From JBFHNV01 sp965365655 (GTDB lineage Bacteria; Pseudomonadota; Gammaproteobacteria; HK1), in NCBI GenBank assembly GCA_965365655.1, contig CBDUCN010000003.1, positions 1-56,465 of the forward strand: a stretch of 56,465 nt of DNA, written 5' to 3'. This document shows, piece by piece, positions 24,797 to 32,461 of this stretch. The notes below the pieces were generated by a model. It saw only the letters and a list, made by a program, of their open reading frames with translations. It was not told the DNA's origin and made no database searches. The position numbers were made by a program, and so were the translations under genes. The number at the start of each line of letters is the position of its first letter. Positions within the stretch are counted from its first letter, which is position 1.

Positions 24797-25797
24797 GGGC
24801 CGGCCGTGCCGGCCCGGTGCGCCGCCAGCACCCGCCGACCGGCCTCGACGTCGCGCGCGATCTGGGCCCTGAGCGCGTCCAGGCCCGCGAAACGCTGCTC
24901 CTCGCGCAGGCGTGCGAGGAAGCGCACCTCGCACAGCCGGCCGTAGAGATCGCCGTCGAAGTCAAGCACGTGCACCTCGACGCGCTCCTCGGTGCCGTCC
25001 ACGGTCGGGCGCCGCCCGACGTTGGCGACGCCCTCGAGCCGCGTGCCGCCGCCGTCGAGCAGGTGCACGGCGTACACCCCGGCCAGCGCCGCCCTGCCGC
25101 GGCGAAGCGGGAGGTTCGCGGTGGGGAAGCCGATGCGCCGCCCGAGCCGCTGGCCGTGCGCGACCCGGCCGCACAGCGAGTAGGGCCTGCCCAGAAGGGC
25201 CGCGGCGCCGGACAGATCGCCCGCCGCGAGGCACTCGCGAACCCGGGTGCTGCTGATGCGCCGCGCACCGTCGTGCTGCGTGTCCAGGCGCGAGAGGGTG
25301 AAGTGCCCGGCATCCGCCGCCGCACGCAGCGTCGCGAAGTCGCCGCCGCCGCGGTGGCCGAAGCGGAAGTCGTCGCCGACCAGCAGGTGGCGCACAGCGA
25401 GGCGCCGGACGAGGACGTCTCGAATGAAGTCGTCGGCACTCATCGCCGCGAGGCGCCGGTCGAAGCGCGCGCACACGACGCGGTCGAGGGCGTGGCGGGC
25501 CAGCAGGGAGATCTTCTGCCGGAAGTCCGTGAGGCGCGCCGGCGCCCGCTCCGGCGCGAGCAGCTCGACCGGGTGCGGCTCGAACGTGAGCAGTGCCGGC
25601 GCGAGCGAGCGCTCGCGAGCGGCCGCGACGAGCTGCGCGAGCAAGGCCGCGTGGCCGCGGTGCACGCCGTCGAAGTTGCCGATGGTGAGCGCACAGCCGC
25701 CGTGCGGACGCGCGTTGTGCAGCCCGCGCACCAGGCGCACGCCCGCGCCGGGCAGGCGCCCGTGGTCGGCGGTGTCGCTGTGGCGGGAGTGCCCCAT
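24793..25797 (-). CDS. ribF: Bifunctional riboflavin kinase/FAD synthetase RibF
   Basis: 334 residues from ATG 25797. The N-terminal FMN adenylyltransferase has IGNFDGVHRGHAALL, TFEPHPVELL, LLVGDDFRFGHRGGGD and the ISSTRVRE signature. The C-terminal flavokinase has GRPYSLCGRVAHGQRLGRRI and GFPTANLPL. It makes FMN and then FAD from riboflavin. Follows murJ on the same strand after a 76-bp gap and overlaps lspA. Confidence 0.96.
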   Translation of the reverse strand: MGHSRHSDTADHGRLPGAGVRLVRGLHNARPHGGCALTIGNFDGVHRGHAALLAQLVAAARERSLAPALLTFEPHPVELLAPERAPARLTDFRQKISLLARHALDRVVCARFDRRLAAMSADDFIRDVLVRRLAVRHLLVGDDFRFGHRGGGDFATLRAAADAGHFTLSRLDTQHDGARRISSTRVRECLAAGDLSGAAALLGRPYSLCGRVAHGQRLGRRIGFPTANLPLRRGRAALAGVYAVHLLDGGGTRLEGVANVGRRPTVDGTEERVEVHVLDFDGDLYGRLCEVRFLARLREEQRFAGLDALRAQIARDVEAGRRVLAAHRAGTAGP

Positions 25798-25873
25798 GGT
25801 CGAGGGAAGGGGTCGGTACGGGCCGGTGAGGACGCGGAGCGGCGCGGGCGAAGGCGCCGACGAAGGGGCGATT

Positions 25874-27424
25874 CTACCCGTCGACCGCGGCCGGCGCGGC
25901 CAGCTCGCGAGGGCGAAGACCCAGCGCCAGCAGGGTCAGCCCGTAGACCGACGCACCGCCCCCGATCAGCACCGCGAGGCGCCACGCGCGCTCGACGGCA
26001 CCGGCAGCCAGCCAGCCCTCCGGCTCGCCGCGCAGCGCGATCAGGAACACCGACATCGCGACGCTGGCAGCCGTCACCTGGAGCGCCGTGCGCCGCCAGC
26101 CGGCCCCCGGGCGGTGCACGCCGCCGCGAGCAAGCCCGCGGTGCAGCAGCAGCGCGTTCACCCACGCGGCGCCGGCGGTCGCGAGCGCGAGCCCGGCATG
26201 CGCGAGGAACGGCACCAGCAGCGCGTTCAGCAGCAGGTTGGCCGCGACCGCGATCGCGGCGACCCGCACCGGGCTGCGCATGTCCTGGCGCGCGTAGTAG
26301 CCGGGGGCCAGCACCTTGACGGCGACGAAGCCCGGCAGCCCGAACGCGAACGCGATCAGGCTGAGCGCGGTCAGCGACACGTCCTCGGCGGTGAACACGC
26401 CGTACTGGAACAGCGTCGCGAGGATCGGCGTGGCCAGCAGCGCGATCCCGAGCGCGGCGGGCATCGCGACCAGCGCCACGAGGCGCAGCGACCAGTCGAG
26501 GGTCGCCGAGAAGCGCGCCGGCGCCGCCGCCGCATGCTCCTGCGACAGCCTGGGCAGGATCACCGTCGCCAGCGCGATGCCGAACACGCCCAGCGGGAAC
26601 TCCATGATTCGGTCGGAGTAGTACAGCCACGACACGCTGCCCTCGCGCAGGAAGGACGCGATCACGGTGTTCACCAGCAGGTTGAACTGGGCCACCGACA
26701 CCCCGATCAGCCCGGGCACGATGAGCCACGCGACGCGGCGCATGCCGGCGTGGGCCAGCGACAGCCTCGGGCGCACCAGCAGCCCGAGCCGCGCCAGGAA
26801 CGGGAACTGGAACGCGAGCTGCACGGCGCCGGCCACGAACACCCCGATCGCGAGCGCCATCACGGGCTCGTCCAGGTGCGGTGCGAGCAGCAGGGTGGCC
26901 GCGATCAGGCACAGGTTGAGCAGCACCGGCGTGAAGGCGGGCACCGCGAAGCGCCCGTAGGTGTTGAGCAGGCCCGCGCACAGAGAGGTCAGGGAGATGA
27001 ACAGCAGGTACGGAAAGCACAGCCGAAGCATCGCCACGGTGAGCGCGAACTTGTCGGGCTCGTCGCCGAAGCCCGGCGCGAACAGCCACACCAGCGCCGG
27101 CGCGGCGAGCACCCCCAGCGCGGTCACCACGAGCAGCACCAGTGCGAGCGCGCCGGCCACGTGCGCCGCGAGATCCCGCACGGCGTCGTCGCCGTCCTCG
27201 TTGCGGCTCTTCGAGAGCACCGGGACGAAGGCCTGGTTGAACGCGCCTTCGGCGAACAGGCGCCGGAACAGGTTCGGGATGCGGAACGCGACGAAGAACG
27301 CGTCCGCCGCCTCGCCGGCCCCGAACGCGCGCGCGATCACCATGTCGCGCACGAACCCGAGGATCCGCGACAGCAGGGTGTTCGCGCCGACCGTGGACGT
27401 CGCGCGCAGCAGCCCCCGCTTCAC
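25874..27424 (-). CDS. murJ: Lipid II flippase MurJ
   Basis: The start is set at GTG 27424 (product begins KRGLLRATSTVGANTLLSRI, the usual MurJ N-terminus), giving 516 residues, close to the typical 510. The frame is open to an ATG at 27523, but that extra stretch (Gly/Ser-rich) covers the rpsT promoter and sits three bases from the rpsT start, so I reject it. About 14 transmembrane helices; RILGFVRD, the GEAADAFFVAFRIPNLFRR segment and the Arg/Asp residues of the MurJ cavity are present. Moves lipid II across the inner membrane for peptidoglycan synthesis. Confidence 0.93.
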   Translation of the reverse strand: MKRGLLRATSTVGANTLLSRILGFVRDMVIARAFGAGEAADAFFVAFRIPNLFRRLFAEGAFNQAFVPVLSKSRNEDGDDAVRDLAAHVAGALALVLLVVTALGVLAAPALVWLFAPGFGDEPDKFALTVAMLRLCFPYLLFISLTSLCAGLLNTYGRFAVPAFTPVLLNLCLIAATLLLAPHLDEPVMALAIGVFVAGAVQLAFQFPFLARLGLLVRPRLSLAHAGMRRVAWLIVPGLIGVSVAQFNLLVNTVIASFLREGSVSWLYYSDRIMEFPLGVFGIALATVILPRLSQEHAAAAPARFSATLDWSLRLVALVAMPAALGIALLATPILATLFQYGVFTAEDVSLTALSLIAFAFGLPGFVAVKVLAPGYYARQDMRSPVRVAAIAVAANLLLNALLVPFLAHAGLALATAGAAWVNALLLHRGLARGGVHRPGAGWRRTALQVTAASVAMSVFLIALRGEPEGWLAAGAVERAWRLAVLIGGGASVYGLTLLALGLRPRELAAPAAVDG

Positions 27425-27455
27425 GGCGCCCCGCGAGGCGCGCGCCCCGCTCTGG

Positions 27456-27483
27456 TTGACTTGGCCGGAGGAGTCTGTACCCT
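27456..27483 (+). promoter_or_regulatory. rpsT promoter
   Basis: TTGACT (27456-27461), a 16-bp spacer and TACCCT (27478-27483), followed by a GAGGA ribosome binding site at 27516-27520 and the GTG of rpsT at 27527. The -35 box is close to consensus. It lies inside the longest possible murJ frame, which argues for the shorter murJ. Confidence 0.6.
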
Positions 27484-27526
27484 TCCCGCCTTTTCCTCCG
27501 GCTCCATTTTCCTCCGAGGACATTCC

Positions 27527-27790
27527 GTGGCCAACTCAGCCCAGGCGCGCAAACGGGCGCGCCAGAACGACAACCGGCGCCTGCACAATGCCGGCATGCG
27601 CTCGATGATGCGCACACACGTCAAGAAGGTCCTGCGAGCCATCGAGGCGGGGGACAAGGGCGCGGCCGAGGCCGCATACCGGGCGGCCGTGCCGATCATC
27701 GACCGCGTGGCGGACAAAGAGATCATCCACAAGAACAAGGCCGCCCGCCACAAGTCGCGTCTCAACGCCCGCATCCGGGCCATGGCCTGA
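27527..27790 (+). CDS. rpsT: 30S ribosomal protein S20
   Basis: 87 residues starting at GTG (27527): ANSAQARKRARQNDNRRLHN at the N-terminus and NKAARHKSRLNARIRAM at the C-terminus match bS20. It binds 16S rRNA early in 30S assembly. A non-ATG start is common for rpsT and is linked to autogenous control. Divergent from murJ, the standard gammaproteobacterial arrangement. Confidence 0.97.
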   Translation: MANSAQARKRARQNDNRRLHNAGMRSMMRTHVKKVLRAIEAGDKGAAEAAYRAAVPIIDRVADKEIIHKNKAARHKSRLNARIRAMA

Positions 27791-27847
27791 CCGAAGGCCA
27801 CGCGGACCATCCTCCGGGCACACTCGCTCGGGCGATGCCCTGAACTT

Positions 27848-27867
27848 TGGCGCGCGGCCGCGCGCCA
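27848..27867. repeat. Perfect 20-bp palindrome between rpsT and proB
   Basis: A self-complementary 20-mer centred at 27857/27858, starting TGGCGCGCGG and ending CCGCGCGCCA, in the 124-bp convergent gap. It could form a terminator-like cruciform, but there is no T tract. Confidence 0.6.
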
Positions 27868-27894
27868 TGCCCCGGGCCCCCTGCATCGTGCTCC

Positions 27895-27916
27895 GAACGC
27901 CGCGAAAGCGGCGTTC
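27895..27916. terminator. GNRA-loop hairpin at the 3' end of proB
   Basis: GAACGCCGC, a GAAA tetraloop, and GCGGCGTTC form a perfect 9-bp stem that overlaps the proB stop codon (27915-27917). No T run, so a factor-dependent end or RNA 3'-end stabiliser is more likely than a classical intrinsic terminator. Confidence 0.45.
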
Positions 27917-29042
27917 AGCGGTGCAGCAGCACCAGGTTGTCGCGATGGATGAGTTCCGGCTCGCGCACGAAGCCGAGCAGCTCGGCGATGCGCCCTGACG
28001 GCTGCCCGGCAATCGCGCGCACCTCCGACGCGTCGTAGTTCACGAGCCCGCGCGCGACCTCACGGCCCTGCCCGTCCAGGCAGGCCACGACCTCGCCGCG
28101 CTCGAACTCCCCGTCCACCGCCGACACCCCGACCGCCAGCAGGCTGCGCCCGGACTCGGTCAGCACCTTCACCGCGCCGGCGTCCAGCGCCAGACGCCCG
28201 CGCACCCGCACCTGCCCGGCCAGCCACTGCTTGCGCGCCGCCAGCGGCGCACTCTCCGGGCGCAGGCAGGTGCCCGGAGATTCCCCGTCGCGCAGGCGCA
28301 GCAGCACCCGCGGCTCGCGGCCCGAGACGATGCGCGTGGCCGCGCCCGAGCGCGCGGCGAGCGCGGCGGCGCGCAGCTTCGTGCGCATGCCGCCGCGCCC
28401 CAGGGCGCCGCCGCCGCCGGCCAGCGCGTCCAGCGCCGGGTCGCCGGCGCGCCCGTCGCGCACCAGCGTCGCCGTGGCGTCCACGCGGGGATCCGCGGTG
28501 TACAGGCCCGCCTGGTCGGTGAGGATCACGAGCTGCTCCGCCTCCACCAGGTTGCAGACCAGGCCGCCCAGGGTGTCGTTGTCGCCGAGCCGGATCTCGC
28601 TGGTGGCCACGGTGTCGTTCTCGTTCACCACCGGCACCACGCCGTAGGCGAGGAGCGCGCGGAACGTCGTGCGCGCGTTCAGGTAGCGCCGGCGATCGGC
28701 GACGTCCTCGTGGGTGAGCAGCACCTGCGCGGTATGGGTGCCGTGGCGCTGGAAGGCCTGCTCCCAGACCTGCACCAGCCCCATCTGCCCGACGGCCGCC
28801 AGCGCCTGCAGCTCGTGCAGGGCCTGCGGGCGCCGCGCCAGCCCGAGCCGGCTCATGCCGGCGGCAATCGCGCCCGATGACACGACGACGAGGTCCACCC
28901 CCGTTCGCCGCAGCGCCTCGAGGTCATCGACCCAGCCGCGGATCGCCTCCTCGTCCAGCCCGCGCCCGTCGCGGGTCAGCAGCGCACTGCCGAACTTCAC
29001 GACCCATGGCGCGGTGACCGTCGCGCGCGCGTTCTCAGCCAT
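27915..29042 (-). CDS. proB: Glutamate 5-kinase ProB
   Basis: 375 residues; ATG at 29042 overlaps the end of obgE by 8 bp. Amino-acid kinase domain (VVKFGSALLT, VVSSGAIAAGM, PVVNENDTVAT, GDNDTLGGLV) followed by a C-terminal PUA domain (about 280-365). Phosphorylates glutamate in the first step of proline synthesis. The obgE-proB pairing is common in gammaproteobacteria. Confidence 0.96.
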   Translation of the reverse strand: MAENARATVTAPWVVKFGSALLTRDGRGLDEEAIRGWVDDLEALRRTGVDLVVVSSGAIAAGMSRLGLARRPQALHELQALAAVGQMGLVQVWEQAFQRHGTHTAQVLLTHEDVADRRRYLNARTTFRALLAYGVVPVVNENDTVATSEIRLGDNDTLGGLVCNLVEAEQLVILTDQAGLYTADPRVDATATLVRDGRAGDPALDALAGGGGALGRGGMRTKLRAAALAARSGAATRIVSGREPRVLLRLRDGESPGTCLRPESAPLAARKQWLAGQVRVRGRLALDAGAVKVLTESGRSLLAVGVSAVDGEFERGEVVACLDGQGREVARGLVNYDASEVRAIAGQPSGRIAELLGFVREPELIHRDNLVLLHR

Positions 29043-30120
29043 CGCGCTCGCCGGCCGCCTCGGCGGGCGCCTCTTCGCGCTCCCGCGCGAGCGACTCGAG
29101 GTGGCGCATCACGTCCCGGCACAGCGCCTCGCACCCCTCGCCGCTCAGCGCGCTCACCGCGTACACCGGGCCGGTCCACCCGAGCGCGCGCACCAGCGCC
29201 GCGCGCACCGCGTCGCGCTCGGCGGGCGGCAGCAGGTCGACCTTGTTGATCACGAGCCAGCGTTCGCGGCCCGCGAGCTCGGGGCTGAAGCGCGCCAGCT
29301 CCTCGGCCACCGCGCGCACGTCCCGCGCGGCCCGCGCGCAGGTCTCGTCCGCGCCCGCGCCCTCGCTCCCCGGCGGCGCGACGTCCACGAGGTGGAGCAG
29401 CAGCCGGGTGCGGGCCAGGTGGCGCAGGAAGCGGATGCCGAGGCCGGCGCCCTCCGCCGCGCCTTCCACGAGGCCGGGGATGTCGGCCAGCACGAAGCTG
29501 CGGTCGGTGCTGATGCGCACGACCCCCAGCCCCGGATACAGGGTCGTGAACGGATAGTCCGCCACCTTGGGCCGTGCCGCCGACACCGCGCGCAGGAACG
29601 TGGACTTGCCGGCGTTGGGCAGGCCCAGCAGGCCGGCGTCGGCGAGCAGCTTGAGCTCCAGGCGCAGGCGGCGGCTCTCGCCGGGAAAGCCCGGCGTCGT
29701 GCGCCGCGGCGCGCGGTTGGTACTGGACTTGAAGCGCGCGTTGCCGAGCCCGCGGTCACCACCGCGCGCGACACGCAGCCGCTCGCCGGGCGCCAGCAGC
29801 TCGCCGACCAGCAGCCCGCTGTCCTCGTCGAACACCTGGGTGCCGGCAGGCACGCGCACCTCGAGATCGGCGCCGCTTCGCCCGGTGCACTGCGCGCCGG
29901 CGCCGGGCTGGCCGTTCTCCGCCCGGAAGCGGCGCCGGTATCGGAAGTCCACCAGCGTGTTCAGCCCCGGGTCGGTGACCAGCACGACGCTGCCGCCGTC
30001 GCCGCCGTCGCCGCCGTCCGGGCCGCCGCGTGGAATGTACTTCTCGCGACGGAAGGACAGGCAGCCGCGCCCGCCGTGGCCGGCCTCGACCGTGATGGTG
30101 GCTTCGTCGACGAACTTCAT
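29035..30120 (-). CDS. obgE: Obg-family GTPase ObgE (CgtA)
   Basis: 361 residues from ATG 30120. The Gly-rich Obg fold (residues 1-158, with GHGGRGCLSFRREKYIPRGG and GGDGGDGGS) precedes a G domain with GLPNAGKST, the DIPGLVEGA switch and NKVDLL. An essential ribosome-associated GTPase in 50S assembly and stress control. An intrinsic terminator separates it from rpmA. Confidence 0.97.
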   Translation of the reverse strand: MKFVDEATITVEAGHGGRGCLSFRREKYIPRGGPDGGDGGDGGSVVLVTDPGLNTLVDFRYRRRFRAENGQPGAGAQCTGRSGADLEVRVPAGTQVFDEDSGLLVGELLAPGERLRVARGGDRGLGNARFKSSTNRAPRRTTPGFPGESRRLRLELKLLADAGLLGLPNAGKSTFLRAVSAARPKVADYPFTTLYPGLGVVRISTDRSFVLADIPGLVEGAAEGAGLGIRFLRHLARTRLLLHLVDVAPPGSEGAGADETCARAARDVRAVAEELARFSPELAGRERWLVINKVDLLPPAERDAVRAALVRALGWTGPVYAVSALSGEGCEALCRDVMRHLESLAREREEAPAEAAGERDG

Positions 30121-30161
30121 GACGCGCTGCGCCCCGCGCTGCCGCGGCGGGAGCCGGGCAC

Positions 30162-30186
30162 AAAAAACCCCGCTCGGGGGCGGGGT
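30162..30186 (-). terminator. Intrinsic terminator between rpmA and obgE
   Basis: On the minus strand a 7-bp ACCCCGC/GCGGGGT stem (30186-30167) with a six-base loop, then six T residues (30167-30162). It ends the rplU-rpmA transcript and would partly shield obgE-proB from ribosomal-protein expression. Confidence 0.85.
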
Positions 30187-30217
30187 CTCCTGTGGCGGCG
30201 GGGCCCCGGGGCGGTCG

Positions 30218-30478
30218 TCAGACCGCCGGCTCCACGCTCACCGTGCGGCGGTTCTCGCGGCCCTTGCGCTCGAAGCGCACGACGCCGTCGCTGGTCGCGA
30301 ACAGCGTGTGGTCGCGGCCGCAGCCCACGTTCACGCCCGGGTGGAAGTGGGTGCCGCGCTGGCGGACGATGATGCCTCCGGCGCGCACCGACTGGCCGCC
30401 GAACAGCTTCACGCCGAGGCGCTTGGACTGGGAGTCGCGGCCGTTCTTGCTGCTGCCGCCTGCCTTCTTGTGTGCCAT
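30218..30478 (-). CDS. rpmA: 50S ribosomal protein L27
   Basis: 86 residues from ATG 30478, with a GGAGG about 12 bases upstream. AHKKAGGSSKNGRDSQSKRLGVK is the unmistakable bL27 N-terminus near the peptidyl transferase centre, with no cleavable N-terminal extension. Directly downstream of rplU. Confidence 0.98.
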   Translation of the reverse strand: MAHKKAGGSSKNGRDSQSKRLGVKLFGGQSVRAGGIIVRQRGTHFHPGVNVGCGRDHTLFATSDGVVRFERKGRENRRTVSVEPAV

Positions 30479-30500
30479 GGCTGATGGACCTCCGCTGCGA

Positions 30501-30815
30501 TCAGCCGGCAGCGATGCCGGTGACCTCGATCTCGGTGTAGTTCTGACGGTGCCCCTGGCGCCGCATGTAGTGCTTGCGCCGCCGGAACTTGATGATGTGG
30601 ACCTTGTCGCCACGCCCGTGAGCGCGCACGGTGGCGGAGACCTTCGCGCCGTCCACCACCGGGGTGCCCACGGTCACGTCTGCGCCCTCGCCGACCATCA
30701 GCACGCGGTCGAACTCGACCGTCGCACCCTCGTCGGCGCCGAGCCGCTCGACGCGCAGCACCTCGCCCTCCTCGACCCGGTACTGCTTGCCGCCGGTCAC
30801 GATTACCGCATACAT
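30501..30815 (-). CDS. rplU: 50S ribosomal protein L21
   Basis: 104 residues from ATG 30815: YAVIVTGGKQYRVEEGEVL at the start and KFRRRKHYMRRQGHRQNYTE near the end are classical bL21. First gene of the rplU-rpmA operon, divergent from ispB as in E. coli and Pseudomonas. Confidence 0.98.
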   Translation of the reverse strand: MYAVIVTGGKQYRVEEGEVLRVERLGADEGATVEFDRVLMVGEGADVTVGTPVVDGAKVSATVRAHGRGDKVHIIKFRRRKHYMRRQGHRQNYTEIEVTGIAAG

Positions 30816-30924
30816 TCTCGCGCGTCTCCTGTTGGCCCCGCGGGCCGGGGGTGCCGCACCGGGGCTCGTTCGCAGCGGCCTGGAAAGCTGCCAGGTCAAA
30901 GCGACCCGCCCGGGCAAAAGCGGA

Positions 30925-30953
30925 ATTCTATGTGTGCCGGTGTCTGCGGACAA
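30925..30953 (-). promoter_or_regulatory. rplU-rpmA promoter
   Basis: On the minus strand TTGTCC (complement of 30948-30953), a 17-bp spacer and TAGAAT (complement of 30925-30930), giving a start point near 30918 and a leader of about 100 bases, room for L21 autoregulation. Confidence 0.65.
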
Positions 30954-30984
30954 GAGGCCCGGCGCTCTGGAATGTCGGGCGGGG

Positions 30985-30990
30985 TATACT
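30985..30990 (+). promoter_or_regulatory. -10 element (TATACT) for ispB
   Basis: TATACT inside a GGGTATACTCCC near-palindrome, 28 bases before the ispB ATG. No good -35 box at 16-18 bp, so activator help or a weak promoter is possible. Confidence 0.4.
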
Positions 30991-31017
30991 CCCGGCCAGC
31001 GAATCCGACCGGCATTC

Positions 31018-32028
31018 ATGTCCACCACCGCCGCCCTCTCCCAGCCTCCGGACCGGCGCGCCGACCTGCAGGCCATCCGCGCGCCGGTTCAGGCGGACAT
31101 CGCCGCGGTCGATGCCGCGATCGCGGCTCACCTGCGCTCCGACGTCGCGCTGGTGAACCAGGTCGCCGAGCACATCATCCACAGTGGCGGCAAGCGGCTG
31201 CGTCCGCTGGTCACCCTGCTCGCGGCCCGCGCCGCCGGCTACGGCGGCGGCGAGCACGTGATGATGGCGGCCATCGTGGAGTTCATCCACACCGCCACCC
31301 TGCTCCACGACGACGTCGTCGACGACTCGAACCTGCGCCGCGGCCAGCTCACCGCGAACGCGCTGTTCGGCAACGAGGCCAGCGTCCTGGTCGGCGACTT
31401 CCTGTACTCGCGGGCCTTCCAGATGATGGTGGAGGCCGGGTCCATGCGCGTGATGCGCATCATGGCGGACACCACCAACGCGATCGCCGAGGGCGAGGTG
31501 CTGCAGCTGCTGAACTGCCGCGACCCGGAGACCACGGAGGCGAGCTACATGGAGGTGGTGCACGCGAAGACCGCACGCCTGTTCGAGGCCGCCGCACGCG
31601 TCGGGGCGGTCCTGGACGGGGCCGACGACGCCCTGGAGCCGCACCTCGCGCGTTACGGGCTGCACCTGGGAGTGGCCTACCAGCTCGTCGACGACGTGCT
31701 GGACTACTGCGGCACCCCGGAAGCAATCGGCAAGAACCTCGGGGACGACCTGGCCGAGGGCAAGCCCACGCTGCCGCTGATCCGGGCGATGCTGGGCTGC
31801 TCCGAGGCCGAGCGCTCGCTGATCCGCCGCGCGATCGAGAACGGCGGCCTGGAACACATCGACGGTGTGCTGGCGGCCGTTGAACGCACAGGGGCCATTG
31901 ACTACACTGCGCGCCGCGCGCGAGATGAGGCCCGGCGCGCGGGCGAGGCGCTAGCTGCGATCCCGACCTCGCCCTTCCGCGACGCTCTCGCCGCCCTCGC
32001 CGAGTTCGCCGTCGCCCGCACCTACTGA
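31018..32028 (+). CDS. ispB: Octaprenyl/polyprenyl diphosphate synthase IspB
   Basis: 336 residues from ATG 31018. First Asp-rich motif DDVVDDS (residues 98-104) and second VDDVLDY (about 224-230), with GGKRLRP and FLYSRAFQ. A trans-prenyltransferase that builds the side chain of ubiquinone from IPP and FPP. Chain length cannot be read reliably by eye. Divergent from rplU and followed by a tRNA gene. Confidence 0.95.
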   Translation: MSTTAALSQPPDRRADLQAIRAPVQADIAAVDAAIAAHLRSDVALVNQVAEHIIHSGGKRLRPLVTLLAARAAGYGGGEHVMMAAIVEFIHTATLLHDDVVDDSNLRRGQLTANALFGNEASVLVGDFLYSRAFQMMVEAGSMRVMRIMADTTNAIAEGEVLQLLNCRDPETTEASYMEVVHAKTARLFEAAARVGAVLDGADDALEPHLARYGLHLGVAYQLVDDVLDYCGTPEAIGKNLGDDLAEGKPTLPLIRAMLGCSEAERSLIRRAIENGGLEHIDGVLAAVERTGAIDYTARRARDEARRAGEALAAIPTSPFRDALAALAEFAVARTY

Positions 32029-32078
32029 AGGCGCGGCGCGGAGAGCCGCCCGGGCGCTGACGCGCCGCCGTCACACAT

Positions 32079-32155
32079 CGGGGTATAGCTCAGCCTGGTA
32101 GAGCACCGTCTTCGGGAGGCGGGGGTCGCAGGTTCAAATCCTGCTACCCCGACCA
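32079..32155 (+). tRNA. tRNA-Pro (anticodon CGG)
   Basis: 77 nucleotides with encoded CCA. The acceptor stem CGGGGTA pairs with TACCCCG, the anticodon stem CCGTC/GGCGG encloses TTCGGGA with anticodon CGG at 32113-32115, and the T arm is GCAGG-TTCAAAT-CCTGC. Reads CCG proline codons, frequent in this GC-rich genome. It marks the end of the conserved housekeeping block. Confidence 0.95.
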
Positions 32156-32461
32156 ATTGTCGATCTTCGAGGTTCCCGGCGTTCCCGAATCCGCCGGTCA
32201 CCGACTCCAGCAGCGCCTTGTCTCGAGGTTCCCCGCCGCGTGCCGGCCGTCGTCGGTCGGCGCCCGGCACCGGCGCACGGGTCTGCGGGCGGCGGAATCG
32301 GGACCGACGTCCACCGCAGCCTGCGCGCGGCGTGCCCCGCCAGCGGTGCGCGACGCGAGCGGCATGCCGCCCGCTGTTTGCGTGCCGGCCGGATGCTGCG
32401 ACGATCCGCTGCATGCCGTGAACCGGCCCGCACCCGGACGAGCCCGCGAGGAGCCCCAGCG
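32156..32461. other. 306-bp gap after tRNA-Pro without a supported gene
   Basis: GC-rich sequence with no credible coding frame. A minus-strand frame here only translates the back of the tRNA. No repeat of the tRNA 3' end was noticed within the gap. A GCGAGGAG ribosome binding site for the next gene ends it. Confidence 0.5.

Noticed and set aside
27848..27867. 20-bp palindrome considered as a replication or recombination site
   Set aside because: Made only of GC-rich alternating sequence in a convergent gap; no DnaA boxes, dif-like sequence or repeats nearby.
32022..32414. Minus-strand open frame giving a protein with VAGFEPATPAS and CSTRLSYTP
   Set aside because: This is the well-known false translation of the reverse strand of a tRNA gene; it overlaps tRNA-Pro.
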